DNA of 64,000 bases from Rhizobium sp. LC145 (GCF_001005825.1 NZ_LBHV01000001.1:248001-312000), one strand, 5' to 3'; shown: positions 17,102 to 31,497, numbered from the stretch's first letter. Made by a program: numbers and translations. The notes: generated by a model not told the origin, from the letters alone.

Positions 17102-19309
17102 ATGACGATCCCCAATTCGATCCAGATAACTCCCGAACTCGTCGCTTCGCATGGCCTGAAGCCGGACGAGTATCAGCGCATCCTGGACCTGATCGGCCGT
17201 GAACCGACCTTTACCGAACTCGGCATCTTTTCAGCGATGTGGAACGAGCACTGCTCGTACAAATCCTCCAAGAAATGGCTGCGGACGCTACCGACCATGG
17301 GGCCCCGCGTCATCCAGGGGCCCGGCGAAAATGCCGGCGTCGTGGATATCGACGATGGCGACTGCGTGGTCTTCAAGATGGAGAGCCACAACCATCCCTC
17401 CTATATCGAGCCCTATCAGGGAGCCGCGACCGGCGTCGGCGGCATCCTGCGCGACGTCTTTACCATGGGTGCCCGGCCGATCGCCGCGATGAACGCGCTG
17501 CGCTTCGGCGCGCCTGACCATCCGAAGACCAAGCATCTCGTCTCCGGCGTCGTCGCAGGCGTCGGCGGTTACGGAAACTCCTTCGGCGTACCGACCGTCG
17601 GCGGCGAAGTGGAGTTCGACGAGCGCTACAACGGCAACATCCTCGTCAACGCGTTTGCGGCCGGCCTCGCCCGGAGCGATGCGATCTTCTACTCCAAGGC
17701 CGAGGGCGTGGGCCTGCCGGTGGTCTATCTCGGCGCCAAGACCGGCCGCGACGGCGTCGGCGGAGCCACGATGGCGTCCGCCGAATTCGACGAGTCGATC
17801 GAGGAAAAGCGTCCGACCGTTCAGGTCGGCGACCCCTTCACCGAAAAGTGCCTGCTGGAAGCCTGCCTGGAACTCATGCAGACGGGCGCGGTCATCGCGA
17901 TCCAGGACATGGGTGCTGCCGGCCTCACCTGTTCGGCAGTGGAAATGGGCGCCAAGGGCGATCTCGGCATCGAGCTCGATCTCGATAAGGTGCCGGTGCG
18001 CGAGGAGCGCATGAGCGCCTATGAAATGATGCTCTCCGAGAGCCAGGAGCGGATGCTCATGGTTCTGAAACCGGAGAAGGAAAAGGAGGCCGAGGCGATC
18101 TTCCACAAGTGGGGGCTCGACTTCGCGATCGTCGGCAAGACGACGGACGACCTGCGCTTCCGCATCCTGCATCAGGGCGAGGAAGTGGCGAACCTTCCGA
18201 TCAAGGAGCTTGGCGACGAGGCGCCCGAATACGACCGGCCGTGGGTTCAGTCGAACGGCCCGGCATCCCTGCCCGCCTCCCAGGTCGCAGCGCCTGCGGA
18301 CTACAACGAGGCTCTTCTGAAGCTCGTCGGCTCTCCGAACCAGGCGAGCCGACGCTGGGTGTATGAGCAATACGACACGCTGATCCAGGGCAATTCGCTG
18401 CAGCTCCCCGGTGGCGACGCCGGCGTCGTGCGCGTCGACAATCATCCCTCCAAGGCTCTCGCCTTCTCCTCCGACGTGACGCCCCGCTATGTGGAAGCCG
18501 ATCCTTTCGAAGGCGGCAAGCAGGCGGTCGCCGAATGCTGGCGCAACATCACCGCAACCGGCGCCGAGCCGCTCGCGGCCACCGATAACCTGAACTTCGG
18601 CAATCCGGAAAAGCCGGAAATCATGGGTCAGCTCGTCGGCGCCATCAAGGGCATCGGCGAAGCCTGCAAGGCGCTCGATTTCCCGATCGTCTCCGGCAAC
18701 GTCTCGCTCTACAACGAGACCAATGGCGTGGCGATCCTGCCCACGCCGACGATCGCCGGCGTCGGGCTTTTGCCCGACTGGTCGAAAATGGCGAAGATCG
18801 GGTCGGCAAACGAGGGTGACAAGCTGATCCTCATCGGCGTCGACGGCAGCCATCTGGGCTCAACCGTCTACCTCCGCGACATCCTCGGCCAGACGGACGG
18901 CCCGCCGCCGGAAGTCGATCTCGCAGCCGAGCGCCACCACGGCGACTTCGTGCGCTCGCTGATCCGCAACGGCCAGGTCACCGCCTGCCACGACATTTCC
19001 TCGGGCGGCCTTGCCATCACGCTTGCGGAGATGGCAATGGCATCCGGCAAGGGCATGACCGTCAGCCTCAAGGACCAGAAGGGCGCCCCGCATGCCCTGC
19101 TCTTCGGCGAAGACCAAGCCCGCTATGTGATCGCCGTTCCGGCCGATCTCGCCAATTTCGTGGAAGCGAATGCGGAAGCGGCAGCAGTTCCCTTCCGCCG
19201 CTTGGGCACCGTGGGTGGAGAAACGTTCGCGGTGGACGATCTCGTCAGCCTTGCCGTCGTCGATCTCGCCAATGCACATGAAAGCTGGTTCCCCGGCTTC
19301 ATGGCCTGA
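17102..19309 (+). CDS. purL: Phosphoribosylformylglycinamidine synthase subunit PurL
   Basis: A 735-residue ATP-dependent synthetase, the catalytic subunit of FGAM synthase of the small type that needs PurS and PurQ. It shows [18 protein letters not shown] with the catalytic histidine, [17 protein letters not shown], the glycine-rich [31 protein letters not shown], and in the second half [16 protein letters not shown] and [17 protein letters not shown]. The frame opens at 16934, but the ATG at 17102 with AGGAAC upstream gives the family start. It is unlinked from purSQ by about 3 kb. A GAGGCGCA hairpin at 19320-19344 follows but lacks a T tail. Confidence 0.97.
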   Translation: MTIPNSIQITPELVASHGLKPDEYQRILDLIGREPTFTELGIFSAMWNEHCSYKSSKKWLRTLPTMGPRVIQGPGENAGVVDIDDGDCVVFKMESHNHPSYIEPYQGAATGVGGILRDVFTMGARPIAAMNALRFGAPDHPKTKHLVSGVVAGVGGYGNSFGVPTVGGEVEFDERYNGNILVNAFAAGLARSDAIFYSKAEGVGLPVVYLGAKTGRDGVGGATMASAEFDESIEEKRPTVQVGDPFTEKCLLEACLELMQTGAVIAIQDMGAAGLTCSAVEMGAKGDLGIELDLDKVPVREERMSAYEMMLSESQERMLMVLKPEKEKEAEAIFHKWGLDFAIVGKTTDDLRFRILHQGEEVANLPIKELGDEAPEYDRPWVQSNGPASLPASQVAAPADYNEALLKLVGSPNQASRRWVYEQYDTLIQGNSLQLPGGDAGVVRVDNHPSKALAFSSDVTPRYVEADPFEGGKQAVAECWRNITATGAEPLAATDNLNFGNPEKPEIMGQLVGAIKGIGEACKALDFPIVSGNVSLYNETNGVAILPTPTIAGVGLLPDWSKMAKIGSANEGDKLILIGVDGSHLGSTVYLRDILGQTDGPPPEVDLAAERHHGDFVRSLIRNGQVTACHDISSGGLAITLAEMAMASGKGMTVSLKDQKGAPHALLFGEDQARYVIAVPADLANFVEANAEAAAVPFRRLGTVGGETFAVDDLVSLAVVDLANAHESWFPGFMA

Positions 19310-19478
19310 TCCGCAGCGGGAGGCGCAGGCTTTTCTTGCGCCTCACCTCCGGAAGGCGGATAATATTCCCTGTCGATAGAGCGGCGATCCCGCTTTGACC
19401 GCCGGCCTTCTTTGAGGCACTCTCGACTCGATTGAACTCCGCTTTTGAGTCTGCGGAGGAGGAAAGGACGACAAAAAC

Positions 19479-19715
19479 ATGCCCATGAGCCCAGGCGACA
19501 TCGAAGACATGATCAAGGCCGGCATACCGGGCGCCCGTGTCACCATACGGGACCTCGCCGGCGACGGCGATCACTATGCCGCCGAAGTTGTCGCCGAAGC
19601 GTTCCGGGGCAAGAGCCGCGTGCAGCAGCACCAGATGGTCTACGACGCGCTCAAGGGCAACATGGGCGGCGTGCTGCATGCGCTGGCGCTGCAGACCTCC
19701 GCTCCCGCCGACTGA
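19479..19715 (+). CDS. BolA/IbaG-family protein
   Basis: A 78-residue BolA-fold protein: MSPGDIEDMIKAGIPGARVT, the loop LAGDGDHYAAEVVAEAF with the conserved histidine, and SRVQQHQMVYDALKGNMGG, where the second histidine supports iron-sulfur binding in BolA-glutaredoxin dimers. With the CGFS glutaredoxin gene 350 nt downstream it forms the classic BolA/Grx4 pair involved in iron-sulfur trafficking and iron sensing. The lack of a long helix-turn-helix C-terminus points to the IbaG/BolA2 type rather than the morphogene BolA itself. Confidence 0.93.
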   Translation: MPMSPGDIEDMIKAGIPGARVTIRDLAGDGDHYAAEVVAEAFRGKSRVQQHQMVYDALKGNMGGVLHALALQTSAPAD

Positions 19716-19730
19716 GCCCCACTGAACCCC

Positions 19731-19958
19731 ATGGCCGATCTCATCAAGGAACTGGTCACCGGCGTCGTTGAAAACGTCATGCGGGAGCTTCTGAAGAAGT
19801 CTCACGGCCGCACGACGACCAAGCGAAAGAAGCGCAAGGCGCAAGCCGCTGGTGGCCGTCCCTCCCGCGCGAAGACCGAGAAGACCAAAACCGTCGTCTG
19901 CAAGCAGGTGAGCCGGCGCCGCAGCGCGGCTTCCCGAAGCCGCCAGCGCGCCCGCTGA
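19731..19958 (+). CDS. Small, strongly basic hypothetical protein between bolA-like and grxD genes
   Basis: A 75-residue open frame starting ATG at 19731, 15 nt after the BolA stop. The first 22 residues are an amphipathic helix (MADLIKELVTGVVENVMREL); the rest is dominated by Lys and Arg (TTTKRKKRKAQAAG, ending SRRRSAASRSRQRAR) with one cysteine. The composition suggests nucleic-acid binding or disorder. The ribosome site is poor (AACCCC before ATG), so this could be weakly expressed through coupling with the BolA gene, or not a gene. I recognise no family. Confidence 0.55.
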   Translation: MADLIKELVTGVVENVMRELLKKSHGRTTTKRKKRKAQAAGGRPSRAKTEKTKTVVCKQVSRRRSAASRSRQRAR

Positions 19959-20069
19959 TCATTCCATCAGGGATTTTGATGACTTCCCCGCTGGAAATTC
20001 CCGCGGCGCGTGTTATCTAAAAGGCGAACAGCGATCCGGACCTTGAACCCGGATAGACAAGGATTTGAC

Positions 20070-20405
20070 ATGAGCGCGATTCACGATTTCATCGACAACG
20101 AAGTAAAGACGAACGACGTGGTTGTCTTCATGAAAGGCACACCGCAGTTTCCGCAGTGCGGTTTTTCTGGCCAGGTCGTCCAGATTCTCGATTATCTGGG
20201 TCTCGACTACAAGGGCGTGAACGTGCTCGCTGACGCTGAAATCCGCCAGGGTATCAAGGACTATTCCAACTGGCCGACCATTCCGCAGCTCTATGTGAAG
20301 GGCGAATTCATCGGCGGATGCGATATTGTCCGCGAGATGTTCCAGTCCGGTGAGCTGCAGAGCCATCTTCAAGAGCAGGGCATCAGCGTCCGCGGCGCCG
20401 CCTGA
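20070..20405 (+). CDS. grxD: Monothiol glutaredoxin, Grx4 type
   Basis: A 111-residue CGFS glutaredoxin: [20 protein letters not shown] carries the single active cysteine, followed by [20 protein letters not shown], the glutathione-binding segment. Such proteins hold a [2Fe-2S] cluster between two monomers or with BolA and deliver it to apoproteins. The ATG at 20070 has AAGGA 6 nt upstream; extension to 20010 is not needed. The neighbouring BolA-like gene supports the joint iron-sulfur role. Confidence 0.96.
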   Translation: MSAIHDFIDNEVKTNDVVVFMKGTPQFPQCGFSGQVVQILDYLGLDYKGVNVLADAEIRQGIKDYSNWPTIPQLYVKGEFIGGCDIVREMFQSGELQSHLQEQGISVRGAA

Positions 20406-20413
20406 TCCCCCGT

Positions 20414-20436
20414 CCCCGCTCCGCGGGGGCCTTTCA
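20414..20436 (+). terminator. Probable terminator after grxD
   Basis: CCCCGC at 20414-20419 pairs with GCGGGG at 20423-20428 and is followed by GGCCTTTC. A second hairpin, AGGCGCC at 20452-20458 with GGCGCCT at 20467-20473, follows closely and is also trailed by TTTC. The short T runs make both only moderate candidates. Confidence 0.5.
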
Positions 20437-20497
20437 TAACCTTTTCTTTCGAGGCGCCGTGCAAGCGGCGCCTTTCAACGTCTTTGGGAATATCGCT

Positions 20498-21745
20498 GTG
20501 ACAAATCCTTCACAAACCGCTTCCGTTCGCCTCAGCGGCATGGGCAAAGTCGAGTTCATCGCCATGATGGCCATGCTGATGGCGCTCAACGCATTGGCGA
20601 TCGACATCATGCTGCCGGGTCTTCAGGAAATCGGCGCCGCGCTCGGCGTGGAAAACGAGAACCACCGGCAATATGTGGTTTCCGCCTATCTTCTGGGCTT
20701 CGGTGTCGCCCAGCTCGTCTATGGGCCGATCTCCGACCGCTTCGGACGTCGTAGCCCAATGATCATCGGACTGGTGATCTACATCCTCTCCTCGCTCGCG
20801 GTCGTGGCGGTCCCCTCCTTTGCCGGCCTGCTCGCACTGCGCTTCATCCAGGGCGTCGGCTCGGCGGCGACGCGGGTCATAACCGTGTCCATCGTCCGCG
20901 ACATTTATGGTGGCCGCGCCATGGCCGAGGTGATGTCGCTGATCATGATGGTCTTCATGGTGGTGCCGGTCATCGCGCCGGGCACCGGCCAGCTCATCCT
21001 GCTGTTCGGCGATTGGCACCTGATCTTCGTCTTCATGGCCGTCGCGGCGCTCGCTGTGGTCATCTGGATGCACATGCGCCTGCCGGAAACCCTGCATGCC
21101 GAGGATGTGCGGCCGTTCACCATCTCCTCCGTGCTCGACGGCTTCCGCATCGTGCTCACCAACCGGGTAGCGCTCTGTTACACCATTTCAAGCACCTTCA
21201 TCTTCGGTGCGCTGTTCGGCTTCATCAATTCCGCGCAGCAGGTCTATGTCGGCATCTATCAGCTCGGCGTCTGGTTTCCGGTCGCCTTCGCGGCGGTGGC
21301 GGTCTTCATGGCCTTCTCGTCCTTCATCAACTCGCAGCTTGTCGGGCGCTTCGGCATGCGTCGCCTCTCGCACGGCTCGCTGCTCGGCTTCATCGCGATC
21401 ACCTTCTTGTGGCTGATGGTGCAGATCTTCGGGCCGCAGCCCATGCCCTTCCCGCTTTTCCTGGCCTTCTTCGCGCTTGCCATGTTCCAGTTCGGCTGGA
21501 TCGGGTCGAACTTCAATTCGCTCGCCATGGAGCCGCTGGGCCATGTTGCCGGAACGGCTTCCTCCGTGCTCGGCTTCATGGGAACGATTGGCGGCGGCAT
21601 CATCGGCGCGATGATCGGGCAGGCATTCAACGGCACCGCGCTGCCGATGGTCGCCGGCTTCTTCACGGTTTCGGTGATCGGTCTGATCTTTGTGCTGATC
21701 GGCGAAAAGGGAAAGCTGTTCCAGCCGCATAACCCGCCGGTCTGA
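20498..21745 (+). CDS. MFS multidrug efflux transporter, Bcr/CflA type (GTG start)
   Basis: A 12-helix major facilitator of about 415 residues. It opens with the helix EFIAMMAMLMALNALAIDIM followed by LPGLQEIGAALG, and has the motif A-like loop YGPISDRFGRRSPMIIGL between helices 2 and 3 and motif C-like GTGQLILLFGDW, as in Bcr/CflA drug exporters. The frame opens at a GTG at 20459, but that codon lies in the loop of a hairpin; I prefer GTG at 20498, which has GGGA 8 nt before it. It converges with the inositol-phosphatase-like gene. The substrate is unknown. Confidence 0.88.
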   Translation: MTNPSQTASVRLSGMGKVEFIAMMAMLMALNALAIDIMLPGLQEIGAALGVENENHRQYVVSAYLLGFGVAQLVYGPISDRFGRRSPMIIGLVIYILSSLAVVAVPSFAGLLALRFIQGVGSAATRVITVSIVRDIYGGRAMAEVMSLIMMVFMVVPVIAPGTGQLILLFGDWHLIFVFMAVAALAVVIWMHMRLPETLHAEDVRPFTISSVLDGFRIVLTNRVALCYTISSTFIFGALFGFINSAQQVYVGIYQLGVWFPVAFAAVAVFMAFSSFINSQLVGRFGMRRLSHGSLLGFIAITFLWLMVQIFGPQPMPFPLFLAFFALAMFQFGWIGSNFNSLAMEPLGHVAGTASSVLGFMGTIGGGIIGAMIGQAFNGTALPMVAGFFTVSVIGLIFVLIGEKGKLFQPHNPPV

Positions 21746-21793
21746 CATTTTCGGAGGGCGGCGGCACGGCCAAGCGCCCCGCCCCCCGATTAT

Positions 21794-22618
21794 TCAGAGT
21801 GTGAAGACCTCACGCCGCAGCGTCTCCCAGCTTTGGGAATCGGTCGAAAGCAAAAGGCCACCGCTTGTATGCCGCGGCAGATAGCGCGATCCGTCGAAAC
21901 GCGCCACATGAGCCCCGGCCTCGACCGCAATCAGCGCTCCGGCCAGATGATCCCACGGCATCAGCTTGTTATACATGAGGTAATGCGCGTAACCGCTTGC
22001 AAAGGCACGATATTCATGGGCCGCACAGCGATAGGACATCACATAGCGCACCTTGGCGAGATTACCGAGGATTTCCGCACGACGTTCCGCCGGCAAGAAA
22101 CCCGTGGACGCCATTCCGACCATCTGTGAAAGCGGCGCGGGCGGAGAGACGCGAAGCTGTTGTGAGGAGCCATCCGGGCGCCGCAGGAAGGCGCCCGCCC
22201 CCTTCTCGGCCATGACCCAGTCGTCGCCCATCGGATCGTAGATGATGCCGGCCACGGTTTCGCCCTTCCAGACGACCGAGGCCATGACGCCGAAGGCGGG
22301 AATGCCCGAGGCAAAATTGAAAGTGCCGTCGATCGGATCGACCACCACCGCGAAATCGGCATCCGGCAGCCTGCCGAGCAAAGCGGGGTCCGCCGCGACC
22401 GTTTCTTCGCCGACGAAAAGGGCATTCGGCACCAGAGCTTCGATTTCCCGCCGAAGCATCCGTTCCGCGGCCTCGTCCCCTTCGGTCACAAGGTCCGTCG
22501 CCTCGCTCTTGGAGCGGATATCGCCGCTGCCGAGCCGGCGAAAGCGTGGCAGGATCTCGGCCTTGGCGGCCTGGCGCAGCAGATCGGCAAGCCGGGCGAC
22601 ATCGAGCGGCAAAGTCAT
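21794..22618 (-). CDS. Inositol monophosphatase-family protein
   Basis: A 274-residue Li-sensitive phosphatase-fold protein. Metal-site residues are visible in LFVGEETVA (Glu), [16 protein letters not shown] (the DPIDGT signature) and [17 protein letters not shown] (WDH-AGA). The ATG at 22618 overlaps the upstream ttcA stop by 4 nt, so the two are translationally coupled. The family dephosphorylates inositol-phosphate, histidinol-phosphate, NADP or 3-phosphoadenosine derivatives; sequence alone does not separate these. The coupling with a tRNA thiolase is notable because thiolation uses sulfur and ATP, but any link is speculation. Confidence 0.9.
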   Translation of the reverse strand: MTLPLDVARLADLLRQAAKAEILPRFRRLGSGDIRSKSEATDLVTEGDEAAERMLRREIEALVPNALFVGEETVAADPALLGRLPDADFAVVVDPIDGTFNFASGIPAFGVMASVVWKGETVAGIIYDPMGDDWVMAEKGAGAFLRRPDGSSQQLRVSPPAPLSQMVGMASTGFLPAERRAEILGNLAKVRYVMSYRCAAHEYRAFASGYAHYLMYNKLMPWDHLAGALIAVEAGAHVARFDGSRYLPRHTSGGLLLSTDSQSWETLRREVFTL

Positions 22619-23490
22619 TCTGAAATCCTTGGAGCGGCGGCAAGGCCGGCAAAATCGAAGAGTTTCGGATCGAGAAGATGAGACGGGTTCGCATGCGCCA
22701 GCGCCCGAAGCATCGTGTCCTTCCGGCCCGGCATACGCATCTCGATATCGGCAAGCATGGCCTTCATGGCGTTGCGCTGCAGGCCATCCTGCGAGCCGCA
22801 GAGATCGCAGGGAATAATGGGAAAGCGCATGGCGGCGGCGAATTTCGCAAGATCGTCCTCGGCGCAATAGGCGAGCGGCCGCAGCACCATCAGATCCCCT
22901 TCATCGTTCAGAAGCTTCGGCGGCATGGCCGCAAGCCGCCCGCCATGAAAGAAGTTCATGAAGAAGGTCTCGAGAATATCCTCCCGGTGATGGCCGAGCA
23001 CCAGGGCATCACAGCCTTCCTCGCGCGCTATGCGGTAGAGATTGCCGCGCCTGAGCCGCGAACAGAGCGAGCAATAGGTCGCGCCCTGCGGAACCTTCTC
23101 CTTCACCACCGAATATGTATCGCGGTATTCGATCCGGTGCTTCACACCGATCGAGGCCAGGTAATCGGGAAGCACGTGCTTCGGAAAATTCGGCTGGCCC
23201 TGGTCGAGATTGCAGGCGATCAGTTCCACCGGCAGCAGGCCGCGCCATTGCAGGTCCAGCAGGATAGCGAGAAGCGAATAGGAATCCTTGCCGCCCGAAA
23301 GGCCGACCAGCCAGCGCTTCTGCTCCTTCAGCATGCCGAAATCGTCGAAAGCCTGGCGCACCTGCCGCAAGAGCCGCTTGCGCAGCTTGTTAAACGAGAC
23401 GGAACTCGGCGCATCCGCGAAAAGGGCCGGAACGAGGCCGTTGCCAGCCTCTTCATCCAGTTCATCGGCGATTGCCGTCACTATCCCCAT
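22615..23490 (-). CDS. ttcA: tRNA 2-thiocytidine biosynthesis protein TtcA
   Basis: A 291-residue PP-loop ATPase that thiolates cytidine 32 of certain tRNAs. Visible are the PP-loop [14 protein letters not shown] (about 63-76), a CxxC in [11 protein letters not shown] and a third conserved cysteine region [13 protein letters not shown], all needed for the iron-sulfur cluster of Ttc[17 protein letters not shown] is also characteristic. It ends in a 4-nt overlap with the inositol-phosphatase-like gene and starts 82 nt downstream of the alaS stop, so it may be part of a longer recA/alaS-direction transcript. Confidence 0.95.
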   Translation of the reverse strand: MGIVTAIADELDEEAGNGLVPALFADAPSSVSFNKLRKRLLRQVRQAFDDFGMLKEQKRWLVGLSGGKDSYSLLAILLDLQWRGLLPVELIACNLDQGQPNFPKHVLPDYLASIGVKHRIEYRDTYSVVKEKVPQGATYCSLCSRLRRGNLYRIAREEGCDALVLGHHREDILETFFMNFFHGGRLAAMPPKLLNDEGDLMVLRPLAYCAEDDLAKFAAAMRFPIIPCDLCGSQDGLQRNAMKAMLADIEMRMPGRKDTMLRALAHANPSHLLDPKLFDFAGLAAAPRISE

Positions 23491-23572
23491 TCGCTTCTCC
23501 TGAAAGGCCGCGAAAATCCGGCCCGCTCATGGTGATGCGTGCCGCCCGAGAGCGGCCGCTTCCATTCCGGCA

Positions 23573-26233
<2,661 letters not shown>

Positions 26234-26322
26234 GCTAAGCCCTTTATTCCGCTGACTGCGGTTCAATCGCCGAAAAACCACTGGCTTTTATCGTTCGCAC
26301 CCACCGCTGTCCAGACGAACGC

Positions 26323-26357
26323 AAACCGGCCGCTCATCTTTCACAGATGGCGGCCGG
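26323..26357 (-). terminator. Hairpin terminator after recA
   Basis: Read on the minus strand, CCGGCCGC (26357-26350) pairs with GCGGCCGG (26333-26326) around an inner stem, followed by TTTGCG. It sits between the recA stop and the alaS start, so it could limit read-through from SOS-induced recA into alaS. Confidence 0.6.
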
Positions 26358-26386
26358 CGAACGAGCCCAGCTATTGATGTAATTTC

Positions 26387-27475
<1,089 letters not shown>

Positions 27476-27534
27476 CCGATCCACCTTTAGGTTATTGAAG
27501 CCGCGCAGGCAATGAAGCAGCCGATGTGAATTTC

Positions 27535-27549
27535 GTACATGTTTTGTTC
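27535..27549 (-). promoter_or_regulatory. Candidate LexA (SOS) box upstream of recA
   Basis: On the minus strand the sequence GAACAAAACATGTAC has the alphaproteobacterial LexA arrangement GAAC-N7-GAAC with one mismatch in the second half (GTAC). It lies about 60 bp before the recA start, where the SOS operator is expected in rhizobia. Confidence 0.6.
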
Positions 27550-27708
27550 CAGTTTAGCAAGCACCCCTCAACGAATTGAGAAAAAAAGGTTATCCGGCCT
27601 GCGTTCTCCGCTTGTTCCCGCCGAGCGGGATACGCATTCTGAGGCGGTGACGATCAAGTCCAACAACCTGAAATCGCAGCGAATCAAACCTTCCGCGGGA
27701 ATTGGAAA

Positions 27709-28644
27709 ATGAAGAAGATTCTGGTCCTCGGCGGAGCCCATATCGATCGGCGCGGAAGGCTTTCGGGCGAGACGACGATGGGCGCCAGCAATCCCGGCCA
27801 CTGGATCGAGGACACCGGCGGTGGCGGTTTCAATGCGGCGCGCAATCTCGCGCGCCTCGGCCATGCGGTGCAGATGGTGGCGCCGCGCGGCGGCGATGAC
27901 GCAGGAAAGCGCGTCGCGGCAGCCGCCCGCGAAGCGGGCGTCGAAGACTGCCCTTTCGTCTTCCTCGACCGACCGACGCCCAGCTACACGGCGATCCTGG
28001 CTAATGACGGCAATCTCGTCGTCGCCCTTGCCGATATGGAACTCTACCGTTTCTTCACGCCCCGACGCCTGCGCATCCGGGCGCTCCGCGAGCGATTCGC
28101 CGCCGCCGATTTCGTATTATGCGACGCCAATTTGCCGGCCGATACGCTGGAGGCGATCGCCACACACGCTCATGAGAACGGCAAGCCGATTGCGGCAATC
28201 GGCGTTTCCCCGGCCAAGGTCGCGAGGCTCGCCGGCTGCCTGCACCGCATCGATTTCCTCTTCATGAACGCCGCGGAGGCCGAAGCCCTTGCGGGCGAAC
28301 GGCCGGAAAGCCCGGAGGGATGGCCGGAACTTCTGCGTGCCATGGGATTGAAGGGCGGCGTGGTCACGCAAGGCGGCAGCCAGGCGGTTGCATTTTCACA
28401 GGCCGAAACAGTGCTTCTCGCCCCTCCCCCCGCGATGATCGTCGACGTCACCGGGGCCGGAGATGCACTGGCGGCGGGCTTCATCCATGCGTTGCTGGAA
28501 GGGAAAAGCCTCTCGCAAGCCCTCCGTTCGGGAACCGCTGGCGCGCTGATCGCGCTTCGTTCACCCCGATCTGTGCCGGACGACCTTTCGCAAAGAACGC
28601 TCGATCATGAGCTGCTCCGTCTTTCAGAACCCCAACCGGCCTGA
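27709..28644 (+). CDS. PfkB-family carbohydrate/nucleoside kinase
   Basis: A 311-residue ribokinase-superfamily kinase. The N-terminus ILVLGGAHIDRRGRLSG and the GGGGFNAARNLARLGH segment are the first PfkB signature; the second, DVTGAGDALAAGFIHAL, includes the catalytic aspartate and anion hole near 240-256. The opening GGAHIDRRGR resembles pseudouridine kinase (PsuK) more than ribokinase or fructokinase. No psuG-like glycosidase gene is adjacent, so the substrate remains open. It converges on cckA with only 2 nt between the stops. Confidence 0.86.
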   Translation: MKKILVLGGAHIDRRGRLSGETTMGASNPGHWIEDTGGGGFNAARNLARLGHAVQMVAPRGGDDAGKRVAAAAREAGVEDCPFVFLDRPTPSYTAILANDGNLVVALADMELYRFFTPRRLRIRALRERFAAADFVLCDANLPADTLEAIATHAHENGKPIAAIGVSPAKVARLAGCLHRIDFLFMNAAEAEALAGERPESPEGWPELLRAMGLKGGVVTQGGSQAVAFSQAETVLLAPPPAMIVDVTGAGDALAAGFIHALLEGKSLSQALRSGTAGALIALRSPRSVPDDLSQRTLDHELLRLSEPQPA

Positions 28645-28646
28645 AA

Positions 28647-31265
28647 TCACTTCTGCTCGTCGAGCATTTCCCGAACAGCCACAGCAAGCTGCTTCAGCGA
28701 GAACGGTTTCGGCAGGAAGCCGAACTTGGCATCCGCCGGCAGATTGCGCGCGAAGGCATCTTCGGCATAGCCGGAAACGAAGATGAACTTCATATCCGGA
28801 TAGGATTTGCGCAGCTCCGCAAGCAGGGTCGGACCGTCCATTTCGGGCATGACCACGTCGGAGACGACAATATCGACCTTGCCATCCAGTTCCTGCATGA
28901 TCTCCAGCGCTTCCGTCCCGGAGCCCGCTTCATGGACCGTGTAGCCGCGGGTCTCGAGCATCCGCTTGCCGCCGCGGCGCACGGCCTCCTCGTCCTCGAC
29001 AAGCAGCACGACCGCGGAGTTTCCGGTCAGATCGACGCTCTCGCTGCTCGCGGCGGCGGCCTTCGACGCGGCTCCGGCCTTTTCGCCTTCCGCCGCATTG
29101 CCAGCTGCATCCTGCTCCCGGGGCGCCTGCTCCTCCGGAACGTGCCGCGGCAGGAAGATGCGGAAGCTCGTACCCTTGCCGAGGTCCGATTGCGGATAGA
29201 TGTAGCCGCCGGATTGCTTGACGATGCCATAGACCATGGAGAGGCCAAGGCCCGTGCCCTTGCCTACTTCCTTGGTGGTGAAGAAGGGCTCGAAAATCTT
29301 GTCCATGATTTCCGGCGGGATGCCCGTGCCGCTATCCGACACTTCGATCATCACGAAATCCTCGGCCGGCAGATCCGCCTGATGGAGGCTTGCGGCCTCT
29401 TCAGCCGGAACGTTGCGCGTCTTGACGAGGATCGTGCCGCCTTGCGGCATTGCATCACGGGCGTTGACGCAAAGGTTGATCAGCACCTGCTCGAACTGCG
29501 AAAGGTCGGTGCGGACCGGCCACAGGTCGCGGCCGTAATCCACTTCGAGCTTCACATTGGTGCCGGAGATCAGCCGATCGACCAGCATGCGCAGATCGCC
29601 CACCACATCCGTGAGGTTCAATACGGCGGGCCGCATGGTCTGCTTGCGGGAGAAGGCAAGCAACTGGCGCACGAGGACGGCGGCGCGGTTGGCGTTGCGC
29701 TTGATTTCCATGAGATCGGCGAAGCTCGCGTCGGATGGGCGCGCCTGCAAAAGCAGATGGTCGGAAGAGAGCAGGATCGCCGTCAGCACGTTGTTGAAAT
29801 CGTGCGCGATGCCGCCTGCAAGCGTGCCAACCGCATTCATCTTCTGCGTCTGCGCCATCTGGGTTTCGAGCGCCTTCTGCTCGGTGGTCTCGAAGGCATA
29901 GACGATGGCCACCTCTTCCGGCGCCTCGTCGCCCGCGTCGATCACGGCGTTGACGTAGAAACGGACGTAGCGGTTCTCCTCGCCCGGATAGCGGGAGTCG
30001 ATCGGAGGAATGTCGCCCTGCCCGTCCTTGGCGGCGGCAAGCGCCTGCAGGAGCTGCGGCCGCGTATTCTCATGGACGATGGCATCCAGCATGGCGCCGG
30101 TCTCGACGTCGTCGCGGGACACCACGCCGGCGAAAAGTTTCAGGAAGGGCGCATTGATGCGCAGGATCTTGCCTTCGCCATCGACGGAGGCGATCGCCAT
30201 CGGCGTGTTGTTGAAGAAGCGCGTGAAGCGCATGGCGGATGCCGATTGGTCCCCCTCGCCGCCTTTCGGGCGGGCAAGCACGATGGTTCGGCTTTCTCCC
30301 GGCGCGCCGTCGCGCATGGAGCTCACGCTATGCACGAGCCTGACCGGCAGGCTCTGGCCGTTGGTGCGGCGTAGGTCGAGATCCAGTGTTTCGGTACGCT
30401 TGAGGCCGGGGGCGGCCTGCACGGACTGGATGAGTGCCATGCCCTCGCCGGCCACCAGATCGGCCATGCTGATCGAGCCCGGCGTGAACTTGGTGAGATC
30501 GATGCCGAGCCATTCGGCAAGCGTCGCGTTCAGGTAGAATATCTCGCCCTTCCTGCCGGCCGAGAAGAAGCCTGCCGGAGCATGGTCGAGATAGTCTATG
30601 GCGTTCTGCAACTCGCGGAAGAAGCGCTCCTGCTCGTCGCGCTCGGGCGTGATATCGGTGATCTGCCAGATGTCGAGCTGGTTCTTGCGCTTGTCTTCGG
30701 GAGCGAGCAGCCGGGCCTTCAGCCGATACCAATGCGCGCCGGAACCGTTTTCAGTGGCGCGGCCGAGCGGCTTCATCAGCCGGAATTCCTCGTGCCCCTC
30801 CCGGCCCTCGCGCAGCGCCGTCGTCAGGCGGTAGAGCGCCTCGGTCGAATCACGCGTCCTGGAAAGCAAGGTCTCCAGCGACTGCACGTTGCTCGCCTTC
30901 GTCGCGCCGGTCATCCGGCCATAGGCGGCATTGGCGTAGAGAATGTGACCTTTCGGATCGGTGATCAGGATTCCGTCGGGATGATTGGCCAGAAAGCCGC
31001 GCGCCAACTCCTCCGATCGGGATTGCGGCATCACCTCCACCAGGCCGATGAGGGAAGACACCACGAAAAAGATGCCGACCATGGCGAGGATTCCGAGGAT
31101 GCCGAGCATCACCTCGTTATCCAGCGCATGCTGGAAGAAGACGAAGGCCACCGCCACCCCGATCAGCACGAGAGCGAGCAGCAGGATACGGATGATCGTG
31201 CCGCCCCGCGCTCCGCGCTCCACCAGCGGCGCCTCGTAGTTGCCGCCCTGCTGCAACCTCGTCAT
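28647..31265 (-). CDS. cckA: Cell-cycle hybrid histidine kinase CckA
   Basis: An 872-residue membrane hybrid kinase/phosphatase that feeds ChpT and then CtrA and CpdR in the alphaproteobacterial cell cycle. It has two N-terminal membrane helices (about 25-43 and 52-72), PAS domains ([20 protein letters not shown]; further ones near 200-450), the phospho-acceptor His488 in [12 protein letters not shown], an ATPase domain with [20 protein letters not shown] and [11 protein letters not shown], and a C-terminal receiver with phospho-acceptor Asp803 in [12 protein letters not shown] and the conserved Lys in [11 protein letters not shown]. An Ala/Glu-rich linker of about 40 residues precedes the receiver. 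Confidence 0.96.
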   Translation of the reverse strand: MTRLQQGGNYEAPLVERGARGGTIIRILLLALVLIGVAVAFVFFQHALDNEVMLGILGILAMVGIFFVVSSLIGLVEVMPQSRSEELARGFLANHPDGILITDPKGHILYANAAYGRMTGATKASNVQSLETLLSRTRDSTEALYRLTTALREGREGHEEFRLMKPLGRATENGSGAHWYRLKARLLAPEDKRKNQLDIWQITDITPERDEQERFFRELQNAIDYLDHAPAGFFSAGRKGEIFYLNATLAEWLGIDLTKFTPGSISMADLVAGEGMALIQSVQAAPGLKRTETLDLDLRRTNGQSLPVRLVHSVSSMRDGAPGESRTIVLARPKGGEGDQSASAMRFTRFFNNTPMAIASVDGEGKILRINAPFLKLFAGVVSRDDVETGAMLDAIVHENTRPQLLQALAAAKDGQGDIPPIDSRYPGEENRYVRFYVNAVIDAGDEAPEEVAIVYAFETTEQKALETQMAQTQKMNAVGTLAGGIAHDFNNVLTAILLSSDHLLLQARPSDASFADLMEIKRNANRAAVLVRQLLAFSRKQTMRPAVLNLTDVVGDLRMLVDRLISGTNVKLEVDYGRDLWPVRTDLSQFEQVLINLCVNARDAMPQGGTILVKTRNVPAEEAASLHQADLPAEDFVMIEVSDSGTGIPPEIMDKIFEPFFTTKEVGKGTGLGLSMVYGIVKQSGGYIYPQSDLGKGTSFRIFLPRHVPEEQAPREQDAAGNAAEGEKAGAASKAAAASSESVDLTGNSAVVLLVEDEEAVRRGGKRMLETRGYTVHEAGSGTEALEIMQELDGKVDIVVSDVVMPEMDGPTLLAELRKSYPDMKFIFVSGYAEDAFARNLPADAKFGFLPKPFSLKQLAVAVREMLDEQK

Positions 31266-31497
31266 CTACCCCTCACATTTCGACCGATCGACGAGCGCGG
31301 CCATAGAAAACTGCGGAATTCCTCCACGATTCTCTCTTAGCAAGTTGAAGCTGAAGCAAAAAGCTCCGAAGCACAGAAAAGCCGGGATAGTGGTCCACAT
31401 TGCTCTCGCGCGGCCCGTCCGTGCTTGCCACGAGGTGAAAAAAATCGTCATCTGCCGCGGTAGTAGTCCCCCGGGGCAGTTCGAAGGAGAACCGAAA

